A DNA stretch of 64,000 nucleotides from an uncultured Saprospiraceae bacterium (GTDB lineage Bacteria > Bacteroidota > Bacteroidia > Chitinophagales > Saprospiraceae): positions 62,001 to 126,000 of the forward strand of contig CALMSO010000027.1 of assembly GCA_937872385.1 (NCBI GenBank). Direction: 5' to 3'. The notes beneath the pieces are model-generated. The model ran no database searches and had not been told where the DNA came from. It worked only from the letters and a program-made list of their open reading frames with translations. The position numbers were made by a program, and so were the translations under genes. Positions 36,150 to 45,875 of the stretch are shown here, one piece after another. The number at the start of each line of letters is the position of its first letter. The first letter of the stretch is position 1.

Positions 36150-37172
36150 CTATTGGAAAGCGCCGCTGTCCACGTCTTTGATAAACTGAATGACGCCGGT
36201 CATAAATGCCTCCTGGTCGTCCCACATGGCGAGGTGGCTACCCTTGGGGCAGTGCAAATAGCGCCCTTTTTGTACCAATTCGCTCATTTCTTTCATTTCG
36301 GCAGGATTCATGGTGTCGTACTCCGCGCCAACGGTCAGCGTAGGAACTTTCAGCTCTGGCAGGCGATCCCAGACACTCCAGCCTTTCAGGATGCCGCCGG
36401 GCACAAACTCGCTCGGGCCCTGCATATAGACGTACACATCAGGATTGACGTGCTTGAAAGTGCGATTGACCGGTTCCGGAAATTCATCCATTCGGCAGAT
36501 GTGCTTTTTGTAATAAGACTCCACGACCATCGCTTCATAAGCTGGATTGAAAAAATCTTCTCGATCTTCATAATATTTTAGTGAATCGAGCAGGGCGGCC
36601 GGCAGTTGGCTGCGCAATTGAGCATTATAGGTTTCGTATTTGCCAAAATCGGCGGTCATATTACAAATAATCAGCCCTTTCATATTGTCCTGATATTTCA
36701 AGGCGTACTCCATGCCCAGCAGGCCGCCCCAGCTATTGCCGAGCAGATAGAAGTTATCGGGTGTGAGGTTCAAGACTTTACGCACCTGCTCTACCTCCTC
36801 CACGAAGCGCTCAATTGTCCAAAGGGCCGTATCGGTGGGCTGGTCAGAATAGTAAGAGCCAAGCTGGTCGTATTCATAAAATTCGATATTGGCTTGCGGA
36901 AAAAAACTCTGGAAACATTCCATGTACTCGTGCGTCATGGCCGGGCCGCCGTGCAGCAGCAGCACCTTGATGCGAGGATTATTGCCAAAGCGCTTGGTCC
37001 AAACGCGGTAGCCGCCATCAATTTCAAGCATTTGTACGCCGCCGGCCTGGTAGTCACCGGGCGTTTGGAAATTGAGGTATGCACAATTTTCCGAAGAAGA
37101 AGTGGGCGATTGCTGACAGGCCACAAGCAGGGTCAATGCCAGGAAAAACGGGAGTTGGCGCAGGTAGTTCAT
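36150..37172 (-). CDS. Proline-iminopeptidase-like alpha/beta hydrolase lipoprotein
   Basis: 340 residues. Lipoprotein signal MNYLRQLPFFLALTLLVAC with Cys19. Alpha/beta hydrolase features of the proline iminopeptidase (S33) group: LLLHGGPAMTHEY (oxyanion HGGP, residues 74-77), EFYEYDQLGSYYSDQP, GNSWGG with nucleophile Ser147, then late Asp (AEYDTMNP) and His (GSHLAMWD). It removes N-terminal proline from small peptides; here tethered to a membrane. Convergent with the fadH-like gene (12 bases apart). Confidence 0.9.
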   Translation of the reverse strand: MNYLRQLPFFLALTLLVACQQSPTSSSENCAYLNFQTPGDYQAGGVQMLEIDGGYRVWTKRFGNNPRIKVLLLHGGPAMTHEYMECFQSFFPQANIEFYEYDQLGSYYSDQPTDTALWTIERFVEEVEQVRKVLNLTPDNFYLLGNSWGGLLGMEYALKYQDNMKGLIICNMTADFGKYETYNAQLRSQLPAALLDSLKYYEDREDFFNPAYEAMVVESYYKKHICRMDEFPEPVNRTFKHVNPDVYVYMQGPSEFVPGGILKGWSVWDRLPELKVPTLTVGAEYDTMNPAEMKEMSELVQKGRYLHCPKGSHLAMWDDQEAFMTGVIQFIKDVDSGAFQ

Positions 37173-37261
37173 ACGTGTTTTTTTTGTTTTAATGTGCTGA
37201 AATGCCCGTATTCAGGATTTTTGGAATGAAAATAGAAAAATTGCCGCTGAATGTGGCTTTA

Positions 37262-38197
37262 TTAAGAACGTTTCTTTTGCAAAAAAGCAATATTGCGTTG
37301 CAAGCCAGCGAATTTGGTTCTCTTCACCGCCGAATTTTTGAATACTTTTTGAAAAACACTTTCGGTGATCTCCTCCCATTCGTGGCGGCTCATAGTGAGC
37401 AGTTCGGGCTGCGGCTCGAATGCTGGCTCCCGGTGCGGCTCAGCAAAGCGATTCCAAGGGCAAACCTCTTGGCAGACATCACAGCCGAACATCCAGTTGT
37501 CCATTTTTTCAACAAAATCATCCGGGATGGCTTCGCGCAATTCGATGGTAAGATAGGAGATGCACTTGCTGCCGTCCACGAGGTAGCCTTGCGGCGAAAT
37601 CGCCTCCGTAGGGCAGGCATCTATGCAACGGGTGCAGGTGCCACAGTAGTCTTTCATGGGGTCGTCGTAGCTCAGTTCGAGATCGAGAATAAGCTCCGCT
37701 ATAAAAAACCAAGAGCCAGCGCGCGGATGAATCAAGAGGGTGTTTTTGCCTACCCAGCCAGTGCCGGCGCGGCGGGCCCAGTCGCGTTCGAGCACGGGCG
37801 CAGAGTCCACAAAGCAACGCCCCTCCACTTCGCCGATTTGTGCTCGAATAAAATGTAGCAGCTCCCGCAGTTTGTTTTTTATAACGAAATGGTAGTCCTT
37901 GCCGTAGGCATACTTTGAAATTTTGGGCGCTTCGGGGTCGGTTTGAATGGCTTCGGTATGATAATTATACAACAAGCACACCACCGATTTGGCACCAGGC
38001 ACTAAGCGGGTGGGGTCCACGCGCAGGTCAAAATGGTTTTCCATATAATGCATCTGCCCGTGCATACCGCGCCGGAGCCAGTCTTCGAGCCGCCGAGCCT
38101 CCTCGCTCATGTATTCAGCTTTGGCGAAGCCCACAAAACTGAACCCGAGGCGCTGGGCCTCCGCACGGATAAGTTGGGTATGACGAGTTGGATTCAT
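37262..38197 (-). CDS. queG: Epoxyqueuosine reductase
   Basis: 311 residues from the ATG at 38197 ([19 protein letters not shown]). The cobalamin-binding N-terminal part carries [11 protein letters not shown] and [30 protein letters not shown]. The two 4Fe-4S clusters are held by [16 protein letters not shown] and [11 protein letters not shown]. It performs the last step of queuosine synthesis on tRNA, reducing epoxyqueuosine. queE also lies in this window (55296), but not in an operon with queG. Confidence 0.94.
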   Translation of the reverse strand: MNPTRHTQLIRAEAQRLGFSFVGFAKAEYMSEEARRLEDWLRRGMHGQMHYMENHFDLRVDPTRLVPGAKSVVCLLYNYHTEAIQTDPEAPKISKYAYGKDYHFVIKNKLRELLHFIRAQIGEVEGRCFVDSAPVLERDWARRAGTGWVGKNTLLIHPRAGSWFFIAELILDLELSYDDPMKDYCGTCTRCIDACPTEAISPQGYLVDGSKCISYLTIELREAIPDDFVEKMDNWMFGCDVCQEVCPWNRFAEPHREPAFEPQPELLTMSRHEWEEITESVFQKVFKNSAVKRTKFAGLQRNIAFLQKKRS

Positions 38198-38355
38198 AAT
38201 ATTGGCAAGTATTCCTATTGGCGCCAAGCCAGCCATTGACAAAAATCATGTATTTCATTGATAGCCATCATGGTAAATATTTTTAACAAGTGGCAACTTG
38301 CTGTTGTAAAATAAGGATAAACATCCTATTCCCTGATTTTTTAAACAGCTAAGCC

Positions 38356-39303
<948 letters not shown>

Positions 39304-39324
39304 TAGAGAGAATTGTTACATTCT

Positions 39325-39355
39325 GAAACCTCGCAGCCCCTCGCTGCGGGGTTTC
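39325..39355. terminator. Hairpin between convergent tonB and helical-repeat genes
   Basis: Long stem GAAACCTCGCAGC (39325-39337) / GCTGCGGGGTTTC (39343-39355), broken only by one mismatched position, with a five-base loop. T-rich flank AATTGTTTT on the + side; may serve both transcripts. Confidence 0.65.
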
Positions 39356-39378
39356 AATTGTTTTGGTAAAACCACGCC

Positions 39379-40788
39379 TCAAATGGCATCTAATTGCTTC
39401 AGCAGCCAGTCGCGCTCGGTGAGCGGGTTGGCTTGCACAATTTCCTCTCGAAGTTTTTCCTTTTGCACCTTATTATATGGATTGATACGCACTAACTTTT
39501 TGGTGTAGCGAATGATGTTTTGGTAATTGGCCCGGTGATACCCGATCACTTCTTTGCGGCTGATGTAGGTACGCAAGCTTTCGAGCAAAGATTCGAGCGC
39601 ATCCACTTCGTCCAATTCGTAATACATTTTAAACAGCATGGTTTTGGCATTGAGGTGCACCAGCAAATTGTCAAAATCGGTTTGGGCCAGCAGGCGCATG
39701 GCCGAGTCGTAGTCGCGTTGTTCGTAGCGCAATTTGGCTAAGTTGAACAAGAAAAAACTCTCGCGCTGGTCGGCTTCGATATAGTCGCGGTGCTTGTGAA
39801 TGAACGTATCCACCCACTGGTACTCCTTGAGTTTCAAGCCAATAGCCGCCGCATTGTGAAAAGTAGCCGTAGAAATCTTGTTGTTTTCAATCAAAATGCC
39901 CTGCTCAAAACCGAGGTGATAGAGGTCAAAAGCCTCGCGGATATAAGCCTCCTGCCCCGCATTGAGCCGCCCCACGCAGTAGTTGATGGCAGCTAAATAA
40001 ATGGTACGAATCTCTGCGTGCGGAAACAAATGGCTGAATTGCTGAATCTGCTTTTTCAATTCTTCAAAATACGCCGGATTATCGCGCTCCGATAGCATTT
40101 TGTAGCTATAATAATATATGGCGATACCCGGCAGATGCGTCAAATTTTTGGTTTCAATATGCGCCAACACCTCATTGAGTAGCCCCATGTTGTAGCCTAC
40201 TTTATATACGGCCTGGTGGGCCAGCATCAAGCAGCTCTGGCGCAGTTTGTCGGCCAGATACGTCAAATCCAGCGCGTCCGACACCTCCTGCAGGTTCATT
40301 TCGCGGGTTTTTTCGCGCACATCCTGAAAAAGATATTTTTCCTGCTGCAAAAGGTATTCGTTGCGCAAGTATTGTTCATTCCGATAAGGGAACTGCTCCT
40401 GCGTATCCGCTATCTGGCGTACTGTTTTTTGAAAAGGCTTCACCAAGCGGCGCTTGCGGTATTCGCTGGCCAGCACAATCTGGGCGCGCACGGTATCTTC
40501 TTGCAAAGCCTGCCAAATCAGAAATTCTTCTACGGCCCGGAGCAAAAAATGCATAGTTTGTCGTAATCTGGCATCATCAAATGGTGTTTTGGGAAACAGT
40601 TTACTAAAAATTTTTTCTTTCTTGAGGTGTTTTTCTTGCTCAAGCCGGGCGCTAGTCGTCAGATAATCGAATAATTGCGTGACGTCCTCGCGCTGATTGT
40701 GCGCCGGCGAATCGAGCCATTTTTTCAGCTCGCGCAGCTCTTTTTTAGAAAAAGTCTGCAAAATGAAAATTAATTGACTGTTTTGCAT
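39379..40788 (-). CDS. Helical-repeat (TPR-like) protein of unknown function
   Basis: 469 residues from the ATG at 40788 (MQNSQLIFILQTFSKKELRELKKWLDSP); an ATG at 40815 is also in frame. No signal peptide and no membrane segments. The sequence is almost wholly alpha-helical, with aromatic/Leu spacing typical of degenerate tetratricopeptide arrays (e.g. FFLFNLAKLRYEQRDYDSAMRLLAQTDF near residue 350). Leading motif FSKKELRELKKWLDSP-HNQREDV recurs in unannotated proteins of Saprospiraceae as far as I recall. Transcribed divergently from the T9SS cargo gene 220 bases away. Likely cytosolic scaffold; function not inferable. Confidence 0.75.
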   Translation of the reverse strand: MQNSQLIFILQTFSKKELRELKKWLDSPAHNQREDVTQLFDYLTTSARLEQEKHLKKEKIFSKLFPKTPFDDARLRQTMHFLLRAVEEFLIWQALQEDTVRAQIVLASEYRKRRLVKPFQKTVRQIADTQEQFPYRNEQYLRNEYLLQQEKYLFQDVREKTREMNLQEVSDALDLTYLADKLRQSCLMLAHQAVYKVGYNMGLLNEVLAHIETKNLTHLPGIAIYYYSYKMLSERDNPAYFEELKKQIQQFSHLFPHAEIRTIYLAAINYCVGRLNAGQEAYIREAFDLYHLGFEQGILIENNKISTATFHNAAAIGLKLKEYQWVDTFIHKHRDYIEADQRESFFLFNLAKLRYEQRDYDSAMRLLAQTDFDNLLVHLNAKTMLFKMYYELDEVDALESLLESLRTYISRKEVIGYHRANYQNIIRYTKKLVRINPYNKVQKEKLREEIVQANPLTERDWLLKQLDAI

Positions 40789-41008
40789 CAATGTTTTTTT
40801 TGAATTGCTCAACAAATTTTAAACACGTTTCCAAATTATAAACAATTGAAAAACAATTGATTTTATGAATAATTTTCGTTTTTCATCGGTTAAAAATACA
40901 TACTTTTTGGTCAACAAATGCGTTTTTTTGTCTTTGTTTTTAGTAAGAAAGCGTAGCATTTTTGTATTGTCAAAAGGAAATAACGCACAACGACCTAAAG
41001 AAACACCA

Positions 41009-43936
41009 ATGACAGAGAAGAGAGCAAAGCGCCCGTTTTTTATGAAAATCGCTACGCTTGCATTTGTAGTGGTCTTCTCGGCGATGTTCTCAGGGGTGCA
41101 AGGTCAAGGTTGGGAGTTTCTTTATGGCGGTTCAAAAGAAGACCAGGCAAAGGCGCTGGTTGAGACCAACGACGGCGGTTTCTTATTGGTGGGCTACAGC
41201 GAATCATTCGGTCCAAACAACGATCTGGATGTATATGCAATACGCACCGATGTGGATGGTCAGGTTATCTGGTCAAAAGTTTATAACGAGGGTTTTATAG
41301 ATCACGCTTACGATGTGATAGCCACCGAAGATGGTGGGTTCCTGATAGTTGGCGACGTCAATACGCTGGGTACGCAAGCCAATGTGCTGCTACTTAAAAT
41401 AGATGCCAACGGCAACAAAATCTGGAGCAGACAGTACGGCACACCCACCAGTTTCCAACAGGGAAATGGCATTGCCAAAGGAGTGGACGGCGGATATGTG
41501 CTGATAGGGCTTACCAGAAGCACCCCCAACGGCGAAAGTAACGTGCTGGTTATCAAGGTGGATGACAATGGCAACCGCATCTGGGAAAGAACTTACGGAG
41601 GTCCTAAGTTTGACGATGGCAGAGCGATTACCCGGTTGAACAATGGCTATGTATTCGTCGGTACTTCCGACAATGAAAGACTAAATGCCTTCGACCGCGA
41701 CATCATTGTCTATCACATCAGTGCACAAGGCGATTCCTTGAACTACTACCGCGACGCCAGCTCGGAAAACGAAGAAGCCAACGATGTAATCATTGCACAA
41801 GATGGTGGAATCGTGGTGGTTGGCAAAAAAAATGACAACAGCGACGCGTATATTCTGAAACTCAGCCCACAGCTCAGCTTTAGATGGAGCCAGTCGGTGG
41901 ATGTAGAGGGGCTGGGCGAAGAGGCCTTCGGAGTAGTAGAGTTGAATGACGGCAGCTTAGTCATCACAGGTATCACAGAAGTGGACGGCGGACAAAATTT
42001 GGACGTACTATTAGCCAAGCTTGATAAAAATGGCAATAAAATTTGGGTCACTAACCTTGGCGAAAAACAACGCACAGACTACGGCGAGGATTTAGTCATG
42101 ACACAAGATGGAGGCTTTGCAATCGCAGGCTATACAGCAATCGGTCTGCTGGCTTTCATCAACGACGCTTTGCTTATCAAAACCGATAGCGAAGGCAACA
42201 CCATAACCAACTTCATATCCGGTAGGGTTTTTCACGACATGGACGGTACGTGTACGCTCAGCCCGGATGACGAGCCGCTAAAAGGGTGGCTTGTAAAAGT
42301 GACAGGAAACAATAGAACCTATTTCGGAACAACCGACGAAAACGGCAGGTACAGAATTCTGGTGGACACCGGAAGATACAACGTAGCACTGCTGCCAGTC
42401 AACTCTTACTGGGAAAGCTGCATCGTCGGAGGGTACAATGTCAATCTCCTCAACTTCTATGACACAACCAGCCTGAATTTTCCAGTTTTCAAAGCTCAGG
42501 CTTGCCCGTATCTGGAGGTTGACATTTCCACCCCGTTTCTCGCGGTTTGCTCGGACATCAATTACACGGTTGCTTATTGCAATCTCGGAACGATGACCGC
42601 TACCGATGCCTACGTGGAGGTATTGCTGGATGACAAATTGACGTATGTTTCTTCCAGTATTCCTTTCACCAACCGCGACGAGAACAAGTTTCGCTTTGAA
42701 TTAGGCGATTTGGCTATCTCGGAATGCGGCAGCTTTACCATCGAAACGCAAATGGCGTGCTCGGGTATCGCTTCGGGTCAGTCGGCTTTGGTTAGCGCCC
42801 GGATTTTTCCGGACACCGTTTGCCTCACACCGGGCCCCAACTGGGACGGATCGAGCATCATCGTGAGTGGCAAATGCGACCAAGACACCGTAACCTTTAC
42901 ACTGCGCAACGCCGGTAGAAACGACATGCGCGCCCCTTTGAAATACTATATCGTCGAAGATATTGTGATGCTTCGTCAGCAGCCCTTCCAGCTCGGTTCC
43001 GGTCAGGAAATTATGGAATCTATCAAGAGCAATGGCGCTACTTACCGAATCATCGCCGAGCAATCAAGCGACCACCCGGGTAGAAGCTACCCGACCGTAG
43101 CCATCGAAGGATGCGCGGAAGAAGGAGCACTCATTTCGACAGGATACGTAACACAGTTTCCTGAAGACGATCAGGACAACTTCATTGACATAGATGTACA
43201 AGAAATTATCGGTTCCATGCAGGAACAAGTTCAACTGAGAGGCTATCCCAAAGGTTATCGAGATTCACTCATAACAGCCGAAACCGAGATCACATACACT
43301 ATTCTTTTTAGAAATACAGGAACCGATATCGTTGAAAGAGTGGTTATTCGGGATACATTGTCCAACAATCTGGATCCCGCCACCTTTATCGGAGGTGCCA
43401 GCAGTTTCCCTTACAATTACGAAATTTATGGGAACGGCGTACTGAAGATTACTTTTGACAACATTGCACTATTGCCGGATGGCGGCGTAAATGAAACTTC
43501 AAATTGGGGATTTATCAATTTCCGAATTGCCCAAAAACCGAACAATCCGACAGGAACAGTAATAACCAACAGCGCTGCCATCTATTTTAACTATGACGCA
43601 CCGGTACAAACTAATAGTTGGCGACACGTAGTAGGACAATTTCCGGATTATGTTGTCACCGCCGTGAAAGGTCCCATTTTTATACCGGGTGTTAAAATAA
43701 ACGTTCGTCCCAACCCGTTCATAGAGTCTGCGACTTTTGAAATAGAGGGACACGATTTTAAAGAGGTGATTTTCAGCATCTTCGATATGACAGGACGCCG
43801 AATCTCAACCCAAAAGTTCTCTGGAAATCAATTTATGTATTATCGCAACCATGCGCTTGTTTCTGGAATGTACATTTACAAACTGGAAACCTCAGAAGGG
43901 CAGCCAATCGGCAGCGGAAAGTTAATGGTACGGTAA
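41009..43936 (+). CDS. T9SS-secreted cell-surface protein with repeat propeller and type A sorting domain
   Basis: 975 residues from the ATG at 41009. The frame is open from an ATG at 40865, and an ATG at 41042 gives the neatest signal peptide (MKIATLAFVVVFSAMFSGVQG). The first ~400 residues repeat a ~50-residue unit (EDGGFLIVGDV..., LLKIDANGNKIWSRQYG), beta-propeller-like. Then comes an SdrD-B-like domain (ISGRVFHDMDGTCTLSPDDEP), DUF11-like domains, and a C-terminal T9SS type A signal (VRPNPFIESATFEI ... IFDMTGRRISTQKF ... LVSGMYIYKLETSEG ... KLMVR). It would cross the outer membrane by the type IX system and be anchored or released. The ligand is unknown. Confidence 0.88.
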   Translation: MTEKRAKRPFFMKIATLAFVVVFSAMFSGVQGQGWEFLYGGSKEDQAKALVETNDGGFLLVGYSESFGPNNDLDVYAIRTDVDGQVIWSKVYNEGFIDHAYDVIATEDGGFLIVGDVNTLGTQANVLLLKIDANGNKIWSRQYGTPTSFQQGNGIAKGVDGGYVLIGLTRSTPNGESNVLVIKVDDNGNRIWERTYGGPKFDDGRAITRLNNGYVFVGTSDNERLNAFDRDIIVYHISAQGDSLNYYRDASSENEEANDVIIAQDGGIVVVGKKNDNSDAYILKLSPQLSFRWSQSVDVEGLGEEAFGVVELNDGSLVITGITEVDGGQNLDVLLAKLDKNGNKIWVTNLGEKQRTDYGEDLVMTQDGGFAIAGYTAIGLLAFINDALLIKTDSEGNTITNFISGRVFHDMDGTCTLSPDDEPLKGWLVKVTGNNRTYFGTTDENGRYRILVDTGRYNVALLPVNSYWESCIVGGYNVNLLNFYDTTSLNFPVFKAQACPYLEVDISTPFLAVCSDINYTVAYCNLGTMTATDAYVEVLLDDKLTYVSSSIPFTNRDENKFRFELGDLAISECGSFTIETQMACSGIASGQSALVSARIFPDTVCLTPGPNWDGSSIIVSGKCDQDTVTFTLRNAGRNDMRAPLKYYIVEDIVMLRQQPFQLGSGQEIMESIKSNGATYRIIAEQSSDHPGRSYPTVAIEGCAEEGALISTGYVTQFPEDDQDNFIDIDVQEIIGSMQEQVQLRGYPKGYRDSLITAETEITYTILFRNTGTDIVERVVIRDTLSNNLDPATFIGGASSFPYNYEIYGNGVLKITFDNIALLPDGGVNETSNWGFINFRIAQKPNNPTGTVITNSAAIYFNYDAPVQTNSWRHVVGQFPDYVVTAVKGPIFIPGVKINVRPNPFIESATFEIEGHDFKEVIFSIFDMTGRRISTQKFSGNQFMYYRNHALVSGMYIYKLETSEGQPIGSGKLMVR

Positions 43937-43957
43937 TCATAATCCCATAAACCGGCA

Positions 43958-43989
43958 GTTCCCCGCACTTGGGGTGGGGAACTCTTTTT
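43958..43989 (+). terminator. Rho-independent terminator after the T9SS cargo gene
   Basis: 7-bp stem GTTCCCC (43958-43964) / GGGGAAC (43976-43982), then TCTTTTT. Confidence 0.8.
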
Positions 43990-44094
43990 AAAAAAAAAGT
44001 AGTTCTTACGAACTAAAAAGATATTAGGATTCGTTTTTTAAGAATTAGGTCGTCTTATTATTTTCATGAGATTATGATTTGTTATTAGCGAGAG

Positions 44095-44124
44095 GCCGCA
44101 TCTACAAGATGCGGCTTTTTTTTT
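44095..44124 (+). terminator. Second strong + strand terminator
   Basis: 8-bp stem GCCGCATC (44095-44102) / GATGCGGC (44108-44115), 5-base loop, nine T. No + strand gene lies between this and the terminator at 43958, so it is either a back-up or the end of an unseen small RNA. Confidence 0.85.
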
Positions 44125-44129
44125 GCCCC

Positions 44130-44167
44130 AAAAAAGCGGCGCTTCCATCCTTACTGATGAAAGCGCC
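44130..44167 (-). terminator. Rho-independent terminator of asnS
   Basis: On the minus strand: GGCGCTT (44167-44161) / AAGCGCC (44144-44138), then GC and a T-run (44135-44130). 36 bases after the asnS stop. Confidence 0.8.
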
Positions 44168-44203
44168 TGGTCTGTTTGTTTTGACTTTTTGAGCTAATGC
44201 CTA

Positions 44204-45637
44204 TCAAAACTCCGCATAGCCCGGCGTACGCGGGAAAGGTATCACGTCCCGGATGTTGCCCATGCCCGTAATGAACTGCACCATGCGCTCGAAACCCAAC
44301 CCGAAGCCAGCGTGCGGGCAGCCGCCAAATTTGCGCAACTCAAGGTACCACCACAGCTCTTCCTCCTCAATGCCCATCTCGTGCATCCGCTGTAGCAGCC
44401 GGTCGTGCCGCTCTTCGCGCTGGGAGCCGCCAATCACCTCACCGATACCAGGGAAAAGTACGTCCATAGCCGCTACCGTTTGCTCGTCGTCATTCATACG
44501 CATATAAAAGGCTTTGATGCCCTTCGGGTAATTGCGCACAATCACCGGTTTTTTGAAATGCTTTTCTACCAGCCAGCGCTCGTGCTCGGCCTGTAGGTCT
44601 TTGCCCCACTCGGGTTCAAATTCAAATTTTTTCTTTTTAAATTCTTTAGAATTGCGCAACAACTCAACCGCCTCGGTGTAGGTAATCCGCTCGAAGTCAT
44701 TTTCTATCACAAACCGCAGGGTGTCCAGCAGCCCCATCGGCCGCCGATCTTCCATTTTCATATTTTTTTCCAGATCCTGGATGCGCTTGTCCAATAGCGC
44801 GACATCATCGGGGTAGTGCTCCAGCACGTAGTTGATGAGGTATTTTACAAAATCCTCGGCGAGATCCATATTGTCCTCGATATCATAAAAAGCCACCTCC
44901 GGCTCAATCATCCAAAACTCGGCTAAGTGGCGCGAAGTATTGGAGTTTTCTGCCCGAAAAGTAGGGCCAAAGGTATAAACCTTGCCTAAAGCTAATGCGC
45001 CGATTTCTGCTTGCAATTGCCCGGAGACGGTCAGGTTGGTCGCTTTTTCAAAAAAATCTTGGCTGAAATCCACCTTACCATCTTCGGTTCTGGGCGGCTG
45101 GTCGAGGTTGAGCGTCGTCACTTGAAACATTTCCCCGGCTCCCTCGGCGTCGCTGCCAGTGATGATGGGCGAATGGAGATAGTAAAAACCTCGGTCGTTA
45201 TAATATTTGTGCACTGCATAAGCTACCCCGTGCCGAATACGAAACACGGCGCTGAAAGTAGCCGTACGCATCCGGAAATGCGCTTTTTCCCGCAAGAATT
45301 CCATAGTTTGCACTTTGGGCTGCAGGGCGTACACTTCCGGGTTGCTCTCACCTAATATTTCAATTTGCTCGGCCAATATCTCCACACTTTGCCCCGCTCC
45401 CTGCGACTCCACGAGCTTACCCGTGACAGACAGGCAGGCGTGAAAGCTGATTTTTTTCAATAAAACCTCATCAAATTGCTCGAAATCCACTACAATTTGT
45501 AGCGTATTAGCTGAAGAACCATCGTACAGCGCGATAAAACGATTGGAGCGAAAGGCCCGCACCCAGCCCATCACGGTGATCTCAGCATTCAAGGGCGGCG
45601 TTTTCAGTATTTTGGCAATTTCAGTTCTCTTTTTCAT
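44204..45637 (-). CDS. asnS: Asparagine--tRNA ligase
   Basis: 477 residues, class IIb. N-terminal OB-fold anticodon domain (VMGWVRAFRSNRFIALYDGSSANTLQIVVD). Catalytic core motifs 1-3: RIRHGVAYAVHKYYNDRGFYYLHSPIITGSDAEGAGEMF (motif 1), TFRAENSNTSRHLAEFWMIEPEVAF (motif 2) and GFGLGFERMVQFITGMGNIRDVIPFPRTPG (motif 3). The last, together with HLAEFWM, distinguishes AsnRS from AspRS. Single gene with its own terminator. Confidence 0.96.
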   Translation of the reverse strand: MKKRTEIAKILKTPPLNAEITVMGWVRAFRSNRFIALYDGSSANTLQIVVDFEQFDEVLLKKISFHACLSVTGKLVESQGAGQSVEILAEQIEILGESNPEVYALQPKVQTMEFLREKAHFRMRTATFSAVFRIRHGVAYAVHKYYNDRGFYYLHSPIITGSDAEGAGEMFQVTTLNLDQPPRTEDGKVDFSQDFFEKATNLTVSGQLQAEIGALALGKVYTFGPTFRAENSNTSRHLAEFWMIEPEVAFYDIEDNMDLAEDFVKYLINYVLEHYPDDVALLDKRIQDLEKNMKMEDRRPMGLLDTLRFVIENDFERITYTEAVELLRNSKEFKKKKFEFEPEWGKDLQAEHERWLVEKHFKKPVIVRNYPKGIKAFYMRMNDDEQTVAAMDVLFPGIGEVIGGSQREERHDRLLQRMHEMGIEEEELWWYLELRKFGGCPHAGFGLGFERMVQFITGMGNIRDVIPFPRTPGYAEF

Positions 45638-45875
45638 AATGTTGTTGGGTTCAAAACGTCCCTGATTTGGAATGATTTTTACATCAAGCTGCGAAAATAC
45701 TTACTTTGACAGGAAAGTTCAAGAAAAACAAAAAAATGTAGCACCCTGAGGCACAGAATAGCTCGAAAGCTCCCCTCGCTACTTTATTTTGCGTTAATTT
45801 TTTTTTAACACCCGGTCAGTAGTGAATAAGTTATACCATAGATATTATCTTTACAGCTAAATTATCCAGCCACAA

